Of a DNA stretch of 64,000 bases, positions 19,592-28,025 are shown piece after piece. Position 1 is the first letter of the stretch. Each line of letters starts with the position of its first letter. A program made the translations under genes and the position numbers. The notes beneath the pieces are model-generated. The model was not told the DNA's origin, ran no database searches, and saw only the letters and a list, made by a program, of their open reading frames with translations. The stretch comes from Rhizobium sp. CFBP 8762 (GTDB taxonomy: Bacteria; Pseudomonadota; Alphaproteobacteria; Rhizobiales; Rhizobiaceae), in contig NZ_JACYUD010000001.1 in the NCBI RefSeq assembly GCF_014841565.1, positions 372,001-436,000 of the forward strand, read 5' to 3'.

Positions 19592-19920
19592 TACCTATCT
19601 CCCTCGAGGGTTTGACCGAAATCAAACCGAAACTCATGATCCCTATAGTAATACGTGTTCAAACCACAGTTTCCGCGCCGCCGCAACAGCCGCGAGAGCT
19701 CTGTCATGCGGCAATTTGCACAAACCGTGCCTTGCTTTTAAAGCGTCCAACAAAGTGTTCACGACGCACACCATAGCACAGTTTGCCGCAAAGCAGCCAC
19801 CATTGAGGGCACGCACCGTCCAATTTCCGCCATATGCGGCTGGAAATGAAGCGTCGGGGCTTTTCATTTGGAGACCAGCACTCCAAGAATAGCGCAATGA
19901 TTCGAGTTTTTGAGGTTTTC
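19592..19920. other. Divergent control region between ctaC and IalB gene
   Basis: These 329 bases hold no gene I can support. They must contain the promoters of the cytochrome oxidase cluster (minus strand) and of the IalB gene (plus strand). One dyad is visible: TTGGAG (19868-19873) and CTCCAA (19881-19886) with a 7-nt centre, about 35 bp before the IalB start. I could not place -35/-10 boxes with confidence. Confidence 0.5.
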
Positions 19921-20508
19921 ATGGGCCTGTTCTCCCTTTCCCGACTGTTGAAGGTCGCATTCGGGCTTGCCGTCATCGCCCTTCCAGCGCTCACGCCCGG
20001 ACTGGCATCTGCACAGCAGCCAGCGGCCCAGCCGGGCGCAGCCACACCGGGACCAGCAACAACGCCCGGTCCAACAACACCAGGTACCGTCAAGTCCAGC
20101 CATGGCGCATGGTCCATTGTCTGCGATCAGCCCGCCGGCGCATCTGCCGAGCAATGCGCGCTGATGCAGAACGTGATTGCCGAGGACCGGCCTGAGGTTG
20201 GGTTGTCCGTGGTGGTGCTGAAAACGGCAGACCGGAAAGCGAAAATCCTGCGCGTTCTGGCCCCACTCGGCGTTCTTTTACCCAATGGTCTTGGGCTGAA
20301 CGTGGATGGCAAGGACATTGGCCGGGCCTATTTCGTGCGCTGTTTTGCCGATGGCTGCTATGCTGAAGTCGTTCTGGAAGACGAACTGCTGAAAACTTTC
20401 CGCAGCGGCGCGAGCGCAACCTTCATCGTTTTCCAGACCCCCGAAGAAGGTATCGGCATTCCCGTGGACCTCAAGGGCTTTGGCGCGGGCTACGACGCCC
20501 TTCCATAA
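19921..20508 (+). CDS. Invasion-associated locus B (IalB) family protein
   Basis: Exported protein of 195 residues. A signal peptide (cut near ASA-QQ) is followed by a low-complexity Pro/Ala/Gly/Thr linker (about 37-58) and an IalB domain: HGAWSIVCDQP, EQCALMQNV, FVRCFADGCYAEV. Two Cys pairs probably form disulfides. IalB was named for erythrocyte invasion by Bartonella, but the family is widespread in free-living Alphaproteobacteria, so no virulence role is implied. The start at 19921 has GAGG 6 nt upstream; two earlier in-frame ATGs do not. Confidence 0.88.
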   Translation: MGLFSLSRLLKVAFGLAVIALPALTPGLASAQQPAAQPGAATPGPATTPGPTTPGTVKSSHGAWSIVCDQPAGASAEQCALMQNVIAEDRPEVGLSVVVLKTADRKAKILRVLAPLGVLLPNGLGLNVDGKDIGRAYFVRCFADGCYAEVVLEDELLKTFRSGASATFIVFQTPEEGIGIPVDLKGFGAGYDALP

Positions 20509-20598
20509 TATTGAAACTGTATCTTGGCGTAGCGCTTCGCGCCGCCTACATGCGGTCGATAAGCACGGCGCAAGACAGCGCCGGAGCGGAGTATTGCT

Positions 20599-22011
20599 AT
20601 GAACACCGATCTTCTTACGCTGTTTGACGGCGACGAGGCTGCTATTCGCAGCGTTCTCAACGAAACGCTTGGGCGCGCCGATGATGGCGAACTTTTCATT
20701 GAGCATATCCAGTCGGAATCCCTGTCGTTCGACAATGGCCGCCTGAAGGGCGGAAGTTTCAACACCGATCAGGGTTTTGGTCTGCGCGCCGTGGCGGGCG
20801 AAGCCGTGGGCTATGCCCATTCCGGCGAACTGTCGCTGGCGGCGTTGCGCCGTGCCGGTGATGCCGTGGGCGCAGTCTCGCGCGGCTATGAAGGCACCTA
20901 TTCTGCGGCTCCGCATGGCACCAACCGCAAACTCTACGGCGATGAAAACCCGATCGGCGCACCCTCTTTTGAGGAAAAGGCAGCGCTCTTGACCGAGATC
21001 GACGCCTATCTGCGCCGCGATCCGGCGGTGCGGCAGGTCAGTGCGTCGATTGCTGCAAGCTGGCAAGTGGTTGATATTCTACGCGCCGATGGCCACCGGA
21101 TGCACGATATCCGCCCGATGACACGGCTGAACATTTCTGTTGTCGTTGGCGATGGCGACCGGCAGGAAACAGGCTCGTTCGGCACCGGCGGGCGGCGCGG
21201 CTTCGGCGATTTCATCACACGGGAGAGCTGGCAGAAAAGCGCCGACGAGGCCCTGCGTCAGGCCCATGTGAATCTCACCGCTATCGACGCACCGGCGGGC
21301 ACGATGGATGTGGTGCTGTCGTCCGGCTGGCCGGGCGTGATGCTGCATGAGGCGGTCGGCCATGGGCTGGAAGGCGATTTCAACCGCAAGAAGACCTCTG
21401 CTTTTGCCGGCTTGCTGGGCCAGCAGGTGGCGGCAAAAGGCGTGACGGTGGTGGACGATGGCACCATCGACGCCCGCCGTGGCTCGCTGACAATCGATGA
21501 CGAGGGCACGCCTTCGGCCTATAATGTGCTGATCGAGGACGGCAAGCTGGTGGGTTACATGCAGGACCGGCAGAATGCCCGCCTGATGGGCATGACTGCC
21601 ACCGGCAATGGCCGCCGTCAGGGCTATGCGCACACGCCCATGCCCCGCATGACCAATACCTATATGCTTTCGGGCGACAAAACGCCGGAAGAGATCATTT
21701 CATCGGTGAAGAAGGGCCTATATGCGGTGAGCTTTGGCGGCGGGCAGGTGGATATCACCTCCGGCAAGTTCGTGTTCGGCTGCACGGAAGCCTATCTGAT
21801 TGAAGATGGCAAGATCGGCGCGCCGGTCAAAGGGGCGATGCTGATCGGCAATGGTCCCGATGCCATGCAACGGGTCAGCATGATCGGCAATGACAGCAAG
21901 CTGGATACCGGCATTGGCAATTGCGGCAAGGCCGGCCAGTGGGTGCCGGTGGGCGTGGGCCAGCCGCATTTGCGTATGGACCAGATTACCGTGGGTGGTA
22001 CGCGGGCTTAA
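20599..22011 (+). CDS. tldD: Metalloprotease TldD
   Basis: TldD of 470 residues, which with TldE forms a heterodimeric zinc protease that clips unfolded peptides (microcin B17 and CcdA are known E. coli substrates). The zinc motif HEAVGHGLEGD begins near residue 250 and the third ligand is in the C-terminal VFGCTEAYLIEDGK region. RFGxGG-like GYAHTPMPRMTNTYM is conserved. GGAG lies 7 nt before the ATG. tldE (pmbA) is not in the window. Confidence 0.96.
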   Translation: MNTDLLTLFDGDEAAIRSVLNETLGRADDGELFIEHIQSESLSFDNGRLKGGSFNTDQGFGLRAVAGEAVGYAHSGELSLAALRRAGDAVGAVSRGYEGTYSAAPHGTNRKLYGDENPIGAPSFEEKAALLTEIDAYLRRDPAVRQVSASIAASWQVVDILRADGHRMHDIRPMTRLNISVVVGDGDRQETGSFGTGGRRGFGDFITRESWQKSADEALRQAHVNLTAIDAPAGTMDVVLSSGWPGVMLHEAVGHGLEGDFNRKKTSAFAGLLGQQVAAKGVTVVDDGTIDARRGSLTIDDEGTPSAYNVLIEDGKLVGYMQDRQNARLMGMTATGNGRRQGYAHTPMPRMTNTYMLSGDKTPEEIISSVKKGLYAVSFGGGQVDITSGKFVFGCTEAYLIEDGKIGAPVKGAMLIGNGPDAMQRVSMIGNDSKLDTGIGNCGKAGQWVPVGVGQPHLRMDQITVGGTRA

Positions 22012-22040
22012 GGGGACTTAAGCTGGCCTGAGCACTACGA

Positions 22041-22165
22041 CAGCATCGCGATGCTGATCACAGCCGCGCCTGTCTCCTCCCTCATTCCTGTGCTTGGTCC
22101 ACAGGAATTCACCCACACGAACACTTGCCGTTTAGAAACTGTGGATCCCTGTGGACCAAGCACAG
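22041..22165. repeat. Palindrome plus 18-bp perfect inverted repeat
   Basis: Just after tldD, CAGCATCG-CGATGCTG (22041-22056) is a perfect 16-bp palindrome. Next, CTGTGCTTGGTCCACAGG (22088-22105) is repeated in exact inverse orientation at 22148-22165, separated by 42 bp. Each arm is also partly self-complementary (CCTGTG/CACAGG). Flanks TCCTCC and GGAGAGGA extend the symmetry imperfectly. A related unit is at 1650-1669. It lies upstream of the polysaccharide deacetylase gene. Confidence 0.75.
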
Positions 22166-22257
22166 AGATGAAGGTGGAGAGGACTGAGCAAGACCTTTGA
22201 AGGGTTGTGTGTTTGGCCTTTCTCACTTCATAACCTTGTATTGCGTACGGACTGACC

Positions 22258-23304
22258 ATGATTTTTAACCGACTTCGCAACTCGCTTCGCCGTGCCGTTA
22301 CCACGGGCGGACTGGAAGCATCCCGCATGATGCAGAAGGCCGGGCTAATGACCGGCGCACGCGGGATCGGGGCGATTTTTACGCTGCACCATGTGCGACC
22401 AAGGATCGACAAGGAGTTTGCACCCAACGCGCATCTGGAGGTCACGCCTGAGTTTCTGGATGCCGCGCTGACGCAACTTACCAGCGACGGCTATCGTTTT
22501 CTTGCCTTGTCCGACCTGCCCGCCTATCTGGCGGCAGGGGATTTCAGCCAGCCCGTTGCGATCTTTACGCTGGACGATGGCTATCGCAACAATGTGGAAC
22601 ATGCACAGCCGGTTTTCACCCGGCACCGGGTGCCGTTTACCCTGTTTGTAACCGGCGGCTTTACCGACAAGACCCACACACTGTGGTGGGAAACACTTGC
22701 CGAACTGCTCGGTAACAACAGCGAAATCACCTTCGATTTTGGCAAGGGTGAACGCCTCGTGCCCCTGCACTCAAGCGCCGAGCGGCAGGCTGCATTCGAC
22801 CGGTTTGCCAGCCATATTGCGACCGGTGACGAGGCGCAAGCCGTGGAAGCGCTGAACCGCGCAGCACGGCGCTACCGGGTGGACCCGGACCTGATCGTGG
22901 AGCGGCTGACGCTGCACGCGACGGAACTGCAAACGCTTTTGCTGAACCCGCTGGCAAGTCTCGGCGGCCATACGATCAGCCACCGCGCGCTGGCGCGCTT
23001 GACCGAAGATGAGGCACTCGGGGAAATCACAGGCTCGCTGGACAGTATCGAGGCCATCACCGGCCAGCGGCCCACGACCTTCGCCTATCCCTACGGCGAT
23101 CACCGCGCCGGGGAGCGAGAGTATCGGCTGGCACGCCAAGTCGGGGTGGCGGTGGCGGTTACCACCCATCCGGGCGTGCTGACCGGAGACGTGACCGAGG
23201 AACTGACCGCCCTGCCCCGCATTTCGCTCAATGGATATTATCAGACGCCGGAGACGGTATCAGCGCTTGCCTCCGGCATCCCCTTTCGGCTTCGAAAAAT
23301 CTGA
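22258..23304 (+). CDS. Polysaccharide deacetylase family protein
   Basis: NodB-homology protein of 348 residues. TLDDGY (Asp106, Asp107) is the metal/catalytic motif, and GGHTISHRAL supplies the two metal-binding His. TFAYPYGD is the usual third motif. Such enzymes remove N-acetyl or O-acetyl groups from surface polysaccharides. No signal peptide is evident, and no glycosyltransferase genes are adjacent, so the substrate is unknown. Its stop codon directly abuts the pdxH stop on the other strand. The ribosome site before the ATG is weak. Confidence 0.88.
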   Translation: MIFNRLRNSLRRAVTTGGLEASRMMQKAGLMTGARGIGAIFTLHHVRPRIDKEFAPNAHLEVTPEFLDAALTQLTSDGYRFLALSDLPAYLAAGDFSQPVAIFTLDDGYRNNVEHAQPVFTRHRVPFTLFVTGGFTDKTHTLWWETLAELLGNNSEITFDFGKGERLVPLHSSAERQAAFDRFASHIATGDEAQAVEALNRAARRYRVDPDLIVERLTLHATELQTLLLNPLASLGGHTISHRALARLTEDEALGEITGSLDSIEAITGQRPTTFAYPYGDHRAGEREYRLARQVGVAVAVTTHPGVLTGDVTEELTALPRISLNGYYQTPETVSALASGIPFRLRKI

Positions 23305-23925
23305 TTACGGATACATCCGCACCTTGTCCCAGCCCTGATCGATGCTCGCGCGGCGAAACTCGATGCGGTCGTGCAGGCGGAATTTACCATCCTTCCAGAA
23401 CTCGATGGAGGTGGGCATGATGCGGAAACCGGACCAGTGGGCAGGCCGGGGAATCTCGCCGATGGCATAGCGGGCGGTGTACTCCGCCACTGCCTTTTCC
23501 AGCGCAAACCGGCTTTCCAGCGGTCGTGATTGCTTGGAAGCCCAGGCACCAATCCGGCTTCCGCGGGGCCGCGTTGCATAATACTCATCGGCTTCCTGAT
23601 CGCTGACGATTTCAACCGGGCCGCGTATGCGCACCTGACGACGCAGCGACTTCCAGTGGAAGCACATGGCCGCTTTCATATTGCCTAGAATTTCCTGGCC
23701 CTTCTGGCTTTCGAAATTGGTATAGAACGTAAAGCCGCGCTCATCGAAACCCTTGAGCAGCACCATGCGCACATCCGGCAGGCCATTGGCATCGACGGTC
23801 GCCAGCGCGACGCCGTTGGGATCGTTGATCTCACTGGCTGTGGCCTCTTTCAGCCAGCCTTCAAACAGGGAAAAAGGTTCGCTCGTTTCTGTGAAGTCAC
23901 CGGTTGTTAACCCATTTTCCGTCAT
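23305..23925 (-). CDS. pdxH: Pyridoxamine 5'-phosphate oxidase
   Basis: FMN-dependent oxidase of 206 residues that makes pyridoxal 5'-phosphate. [19 protein letters not shown], the ESQKGQEI segment and the C-terminal stretch LHDRIEFRR match PdxH. The frame stays open far upstream of MTENGL (23925) on the minus strand, but that stretch crosses the divergent lipoprotein gene and has no PdxH similarity. A run of TTGCCAA-type half-sites lies just upstream. Confidence 0.96.
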   Translation of the reverse strand: MTENGLTTGDFTETSEPFSLFEGWLKEATASEINDPNGVALATVDANGLPDVRMVLLKGFDERGFTFYTNFESQKGQEILGNMKAAMCFHWKSLRRQVRIRGPVEIVSDQEADEYYATRPRGSRIGAWASKQSRPLESRFALEKAVAEYTARYAIGEIPRPAHWSGFRIMPTSIEFWKDGKFRLHDRIEFRRASIDQGWDKVRMYP

Positions 23926-23946
23926 GCTAGTGTCCTGTACTTGATA

Positions 23947-23977
23947 TTGGCAAGTGTGTTGCCAAGTTGATTGCCAA
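23947..23977. promoter_or_regulatory. Three 7-mer half-sites spaced 12 bp, between pdxH and lipoprotein gene
   Basis: TTGGCAA (23947-23953) and TTGCCAA (23959-23965) form a perfect dyad with a 5-nt centre, and a second TTGCCAA follows at 23971-23977. The three start points are exactly 12 bp apart. The site is in the 78-bp gap between two divergent genes, where a regulator could act on both. No known regulator is assigned. Confidence 0.5.
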
Positions 23978-24003
23978 GGCTCGAAAGTGTGAACAGGGTA
24001 TCC

Positions 24004-24459
24004 GTGCGACACATAGCAAAGACGAAGGCAAAGACCAAGGCTGCGCGCAGACATGCAGCGCGCGTGGCGACAATTTGTAGCTGCATCATGCTCACCGGAT
24101 GTATGGGCGGCGGGCTGGATATTGCCGAAAGCTTCAAGGTAGATCGCACGGTGAAGACCGGCTCCCTGCCGAAGGACCAGAGCACCGACAACGTGTCCGA
24201 TCAGGTGACCGTTCGCAATGCCGTGACCTCTGCCGATCTGTCGATGGTCGGCAAACAGCCTATTCCGTGGGCCAACACCACATCGGGCAGCGCCGGTGTG
24301 ATTAATGCCGTTACGGAAAAACGTGACCCCGACGGAACCGTCTGCCGGGATTTCAGCACCACGCGCCATTCCTATGGCGGCATTGCCAACTTCAACGGCC
24401 AGACCTGCCTTCTGCCCAATGGTGAATGGCACATGTTAAGCTTTGCGCCGCAGGGCTGA
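24004..24459 (+). CDS. Lipoprotein, RT0821/Lpp0805-like surface protein
   Basis: Small protein of about 151 residues with a basic N-terminus ([16 protein letters not shown]), a hydrophobic stretch and a lipobox (MLTGC), so it is probably a lipoprotein. The C-terminal part ([20 protein letters not shown], then CLLPNGEW) resembles the RT0821/Lpp0805 surface protein family. The start is uncertain: GTG at 24004 has AGGG 6 nt upstream, but TTG 23971 and GTG 23989 are in frame. Function unknown. Confidence 0.75.
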   Translation: MRHIAKTKAKTKAARRHAARVATICSCIMLTGCMGGGLDIAESFKVDRTVKTGSLPKDQSTDNVSDQVTVRNAVTSADLSMVGKQPIPWANTTSGSAGVINAVTEKRDPDGTVCRDFSTTRHSYGGIANFNGQTCLLPNGEWHMLSFAPQG

Positions 24460-24500
24460 GCACCACATTAACCACAATCCTCTAAAACACCGGATGAACA

Positions 24501-24528
24501 CGAAGCTGCTGCTTAGCAGACAGCTTCG
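24501..24528. other. Strong 28-nt hairpin before DnaJ-like gene
   Basis: CGAAGCTG (24501-24508) pairs with CAGCTTCG (24521-24528), and between them CTGCT pairs with AGCAG around one T. Thirteen base pairs with one bulged A. There is no T-run behind it. It may stop transcription of the lipoprotein gene or stabilise its 3' end. Confidence 0.5.
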
Positions 24529-24572
24529 GTAAGGCATCGTTAATATTTTCGGGATCATCCTCATCTGCCAGC

Positions 24573-24598
24573 GGAACCGGAGATGAATGACGCGCGTT
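24573..24598 (+). promoter_or_regulatory. Candidate EcfG (RpoE2) promoter of DnaJ-like gene
   Basis: GGAAC (24573-24577), 17 nt, then CGTT (24595-24598) matches the general stress sigma factor consensus. The inferred transcript start near 24606 leaves a leader of about 60 nt before the ATG at 24665. Confidence 0.65.
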
Positions 24599-24664
24599 TC
24601 GATGCTATATTAGACGCCTGAAACCACATGATCTCGGGTTGACGGACGGTTCAGGGGTGAGGCA

Positions 24665-25687
24665 ATGCGCGATCCATATTCTGTGCTGGGTGTTCGAAGA
24701 AATGCCGGACCTGAAGAAATCAAGGCCGCATGGCGCGCCTTGGCCAAGCTTGTTCATCCCGACCAGAACCAGAGCGATCCCGATGCCACGGCGCGTTTTG
24801 CCGAAGCTGGCAGAGCCTACGAGGTCTTGAAAAATCCCACGCTGCGCGACCGGTATGACCGCATGCGCCGCGAGGCGGAACTGCGGCGCGAAGCCGAGTT
24901 GCGCCGCATGGAACGGATGAAACAGGCCCGCATGCAGGAACAGGCAGAAGCCGAAGCGGCCCCGCAGAACGACCAGAAGACCGAAACAGCCGACGACATT
25001 ATTGCCCGGATCTTTGGTGTCGAGCCACAAGCGGCAAGAGTTGAAGAGCCAGCATCTGAAGGCAACGATACCGAGGCACCCCCGACGGCTGCGCGCACCG
25101 CTGCGCCTGCCTCCGATCTGGTATCGTCCATCGTGCGCAAAATCCGCGATGCGGCCTTGCGCCGGGCCGAACCGCCGGAGCAGGTTCCAGATATTGCCTG
25201 CGATGTGGTGGTGACACTGGACGAGGTTTTTGCGCGAGCCCGCGTAACCGTCACCTTGCCGAATGGGCAGGCGGTCAAGCTGTCCCTGCCCCTCGGCGTC
25301 AAGGACGGCGACGTGATTCGCATGACCGGCCAGGGTTACCGGTTTCCCGACATGCGGCGCGGCGATGCGCTGGTGACGGTGCGCATTGCGACCGACGAGC
25401 GCTTCCGGGCCGAGGGTCATGACCTGCACGTTATGCTGCCGCTTGATCTGACCAACGGTGTTCTGGGATGCGAGACCACGGTGGAGACGCCCACGGGGCT
25501 GGTATCCATTACCGTGCCGGAGTGGTCGGACTCCGAACGGATCATCCGTGTGGAAGGCAAAGGCCTTCCGAAACCCGATGGAGGACGCGGCGATTTGCTG
25601 GTGGATGTCCGGTTGATGCTGTGGAAAACACCCGACCCGAAAATTACCGACCTGCTGCGCAGCATGCGCGAGGGACTGTATTTGTAA
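24665..25687 (+). CDS. DnaJ-domain co-chaperone (CbpA-like)
   Basis: Protein of 340 residues. An N-terminal J domain (about 1-65) carries the HPD motif at 31-33 that stimulates DnaK ATPase. A charged Arg/Glu segment with coiled-coil character (about 70-105) and an Ala/Pro/Glu linker follow. The C-terminal substrate-binding domains (about 175-335) have the DnaJ pattern (VVVTLDEVFARARVTVTLP; LDLTNGVLGCETTVETPTG). The zinc-finger domain of true DnaJ is absent, so it is a type II, CbpA-like co-chaperone. A candidate stress promoter lies upstream. Confidence 0.92.
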   Translation: MRDPYSVLGVRRNAGPEEIKAAWRALAKLVHPDQNQSDPDATARFAEAGRAYEVLKNPTLRDRYDRMRREAELRREAELRRMERMKQARMQEQAEAEAAPQNDQKTETADDIIARIFGVEPQAARVEEPASEGNDTEAPPTAARTAAPASDLVSSIVRKIRDAALRRAEPPEQVPDIACDVVVTLDEVFARARVTVTLPNGQAVKLSLPLGVKDGDVIRMTGQGYRFPDMRRGDALVTVRIATDERFRAEGHDLHVMLPLDLTNGVLGCETTVETPTGLVSITVPEWSDSERIIRVEGKGLPKPDGGRGDLLVDVRLMLWKTPDPKITDLLRSMREGLYL

Positions 25688-25782
25688 GCTGTCACCTCAC
25701 GGTTTCGCAGTGAAACGGGTTGCGCACCCATTATTACGGTCACTAACAGTTCCTGATACCACCCACGCTTGAACCGGGATGA

Positions 25783-25839
25783 AGCCTATGCCATAGGCTG
25801 ATACCTGAATTTGAGGGAATGTCAGAGGCTGGCATTCCC
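25783..25839. promoter_or_regulatory. Two dyads in the fabI leader
   Basis: The 229-bp gap before fabI holds AGCCTATG-C-CATAGGCT (25783-25799), a perfect 8-bp inverted repeat around one base, and GGGAATG (25815-25821) with CATTCCC (25833-25839). Further on, GTATGCCG occurs twice as a direct repeat (from about 25852). The first dyad is compact enough to be a protein operator; the second is more hairpin-like. Confidence 0.45.
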
Positions 25840-25916
25840 AAGCGGATATGTATGCCGGTGCGGGCTTTGCGGTATGCCGTGCACAGGGCGAGTTGCGATA
25901 TAAAAAAGGACATACC

Positions 25917-26765
25917 ATGGTTGACGGGGCTGACGGTCAGGACAAACAAACGAACACATCTGGCCTGATGAAGGGAAAGCGCGGCGTGATCATGGGCGTC
26001 GCCAACAATCGTTCGATTGCCTGGGGCATTGCCAAGGCCTGTTCCGACGCCGGCGCGGAAATCGCGCTGACATGGCAGGGTGACGCGTTGAAGAAGCGCG
26101 TGGAGCCACTGGCCGCAGAACTGAATGCTGTCATGGCGGGCCATTGCGACGTGACTGATCTGACAACCATTGATGCCGTCTTCAATACACTCGAAGAAAA
26201 ATGGGGCAAGATCGACTTCGTCGTGCATGCCATCGCCTTTTCCGACAAGGACGAGTTGACCGGCCGGTACGTTGAGACCAGCCGTGACAACTTTGCCCGC
26301 ACCATGGATATCTCCGTCTACTCGTTCACCGCTGTTGCCGCTCGCGCAGAAAAGATGATGAATGACGGCGGCTCGATGATCACGCTGACCTATTACGGCG
26401 CAGAAAAGGTCATGCCGCACTATAACGTCATGGGTGTCGCGAAAGCCGCGCTGGAAGCCAGTGTGCGCTATCTGGCAGTCGATCTCGGTGGTCGCGGCAT
26501 TCGCGTCAATGCCATTTCCGCAGGTCCGATCAAGACTCTCGCCGCATCCGGCATCGGCGATTTCCGCTATATCCTCAAATGGAACGAGTACAATGCGCCG
26601 CTGAAGCGCACGGTCTCCATCAACGAGGTCGGCAATTCGGCGCTCTATCTGCTGTCAGACCTGTCCACTGGCGTGACGGGCGAAATTCACCACTGCGACT
26701 CCGGCTATCACACAGTCGGCATGAAAGCTGTGGACGCGCCGGATATCTCCGTCATCAAGGAATAA
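25917..26765 (+). CDS. fabI: Enoyl-[acyl-carrier-protein] reductase (NADH), FabI type
   Basis: Short-chain reductase of 282 residues that completes each cycle of fatty acid elongation and is the triclosan target. The N-terminal part MKGKRGVIMGVANNRSIAWGIA is the FabI nucleotide-binding signature, and the active-site YNVMGVAK gives the Tyr-x6-Lys pair. I start at MVDGADGQ (25917) with AAAAAAGGA upstream. A histidine phosphatase gene follows 9 bp downstream, probably in the same transcript. Many related genomes carry two fabI copies, so its essentiality cannot be judged here. Confidence 0.96.
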   Translation: MVDGADGQDKQTNTSGLMKGKRGVIMGVANNRSIAWGIAKACSDAGAEIALTWQGDALKKRVEPLAAELNAVMAGHCDVTDLTTIDAVFNTLEEKWGKIDFVVHAIAFSDKDELTGRYVETSRDNFARTMDISVYSFTAVAARAEKMMNDGGSMITLTYYGAEKVMPHYNVMGVAKAALEASVRYLAVDLGGRGIRVNAISAGPIKTLAASGIGDFRYILKWNEYNAPLKRTVSINEVGNSALYLLSDLSTGVTGEIHHCDSGYHTVGMKAVDAPDISVIKE

Positions 26766-26774
26766 ACGCCGGTC

Positions 26775-27359
26775 ATGCTGATCTATTTGATCCGCCACGG
26801 CCAGACGAGCTGGAACGCCGAAGCCCGGCTGCAAGGGCAAAAGGATATTCCGCTCAACGAGACCGGTTGCGCGCAAGCAACCGGTAACGGCCTCGCTTTG
26901 GGTCGCCTGATCGGCGACCGGGTCGGCACGTTCGATTTCGTCAGCAGCCCCCTCACCCGCACCCGCCAGACCATGGAGCGCATTCGCGTGGCCATGGGGT
27001 TGCCCGCTGAGGGTTACCGGACAGATGACCGCCTCAAGGAGGTGTCTTTCGGCGACTGGGAAGGCTCGACCATGGAAGAGCTGGTAATCGCAAACCCGGA
27101 GCGGGTCCGCGAACGCGAGAGCGCCAAGTGGGACTTCATCCCGCCGGGCGAGGATGCGGAAAGCTATGAAATCCTGTCATGGCGGGTGGGTTCATGGTTG
27201 CAGAGTGTCACGCAACCAACCGTCTGCGTTGCCCATGGCGGCATTATCCGCACGGTTTTCAAACTGACCGGCGCGATGACGAAAGATGCAGCCGCCATGG
27301 CCGAAATGCATCAGGATCGTATTCTGGAAATCAACGGCGACAGCGTTCGCTGGATTTAG
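26775..27359 (+). CDS. Histidine phosphatase family protein (phosphoglycerate mutase-like)
   Basis: Protein of 194 residues of the RHG phosphatase superfamily. LIRHGQTSWNAEARLQGQKDIPLNETG carries the phosphorylated His; SSPLTRTRQT and VAHGGIIR carry the other catalytic residues. It may be a cofactor-dependent mutase or, more likely, a broad phosphatase; the substrate is not evident. It follows fabI closely. Its TAG stop codon is the first three bases of a family A repeat. Confidence 0.9.
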   Translation: MLIYLIRHGQTSWNAEARLQGQKDIPLNETGCAQATGNGLALGRLIGDRVGTFDFVSSPLTRTRQTMERIRVAMGLPAEGYRTDDRLKEVSFGDWEGSTMEELVIANPERVRERESAKWDFIPPGEDAESYEILSWRVGSWLQSVTQPTVCVAHGGIIRTVFKLTGAMTKDAAAMAEMHQDRILEINGDSVRWI

Positions 27360-27462
27360 AGCACTTCCAGTTAACGCATGTTCACCAGAGGTGCTTGAAC
27401 TCTTTGATTTGTCGCATTGTGCGGACGTGAAAACGAATCCGTTTCCCCTGGAAATGCTCTAG
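27357..27462. repeat. Family A palindromic repeat
   Basis: TAGAGCACTTCCAG at the left end and CTGGAAATGCTCTA at the right end are inverse complements with one mismatch. Inside are GTCGCATTGTGCGGACGTGAAAA and CGTTTCC, shared with the other family A copies. The left-end TAG is the stop codon of the histidine phosphatase gene. Confidence 0.8.
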
Positions 27463-27516
27463 CAAGCGTGAAAGCGCGTTTGCGAAATCCCGTTGGACGA
27501 AAACGCGCTGGCAGGC

Positions 27517-27777
27517 TTACTGAACGATTTCGAGATCGTTGATGACGCGCTTGCCGTCCACCTCGGTGTAGAACACCACGACCTTCACGCCCGGCTGCAA
27601 ACCATCAAAATTGAACTCCTCGGGAGCCTGGTAGTTCTTGCCGTCGTCCAGCGACAGGCTGAGGCCATTCGTATCCACTTTCGTGATCGTGGCCTCGATA
27701 TCCGCGCTTTCGGCAAAGACAGAAAGCGGCGATAAAAAGCTGGCGGTGGCCATCAGGGCAGCAACAACATAGCGCAT
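27517..27777 (-). CDS. DUF1344 exported protein
   Basis: Small exported protein of 86 residues with a signal peptide (cut near FAE-SA) and a DUF1344 domain: IEATITKVDTNGLSLSLDDGKNY, then F.GLQPGVKVVVFYTEVDGKRVINDLE. The domain probably forms a small beta-barrel in the periplasm. Function is unknown. It is a single gene, with a 248-bp divergent spacer to the cyclic di-GMP gene. Confidence 0.85.
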   Translation of the reverse strand: MRYVVAALMATASFLSPLSVFAESADIEATITKVDTNGLSLSLDDGKNYQAPEEFNFDGLQPGVKVVVFYTEVDGKRVINDLEIVQ

Positions 27778-27922
27778 CGGTTCACACCTTCGGGAATCAG
27801 GTCAATCATCGTGGCATCATGAATGCCAGCTGAATGTGGCAAAAATTGCTCGCCCTCAAGGCCATTTCAGGTTTGCCTTCCTCCAAATAATCATGGTTAA
27901 TGAAGCGTTTAGATGATCTGAC

Positions 27923-27937
27923 CGGTCGGCTCGACCG
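27923..27937. promoter_or_regulatory. Perfect CGGTCG/CGACCG dyad
   Basis: CGGTCG (27923-27928) and CGACCG (27932-27937) flank GCT in the 248-bp spacer between the DUF1344 gene and the cyclic di-GMP gene, 89 bp before the latter. The rest of the spacer is AT-rich near the cyclic di-GMP gene. A possible operator; the cognate protein is unknown. Confidence 0.3.
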
Positions 27938-28025
27938 TCGGCTGGCACTCTGCCTGAAATTCCAAAAACTTTACAATTTATTTATTACTTATATTTCTAA
28001 TCATTAATTTAAAGGGGAGAGACGA

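Noticed and set aside
19834..19920. Longer IalB start at 19834 or 19897
   Set aside because: Those starts put a polar stretch before the signal peptide and lack a ribosome site, while 19921 has GAGG 6 nt upstream.
23926..24432. 168-codon N-terminal extension of pdxH
   Set aside because: It crosses the divergent lipoprotein gene, has no PdxH similarity, and the normal PdxH length is reached from 23925.
27940..27957. TGGCAC-containing stretch as a sigma-54 promoter of the cyclic di-GMP gene
   Set aside because: The -12 GC element is not at the required distance.
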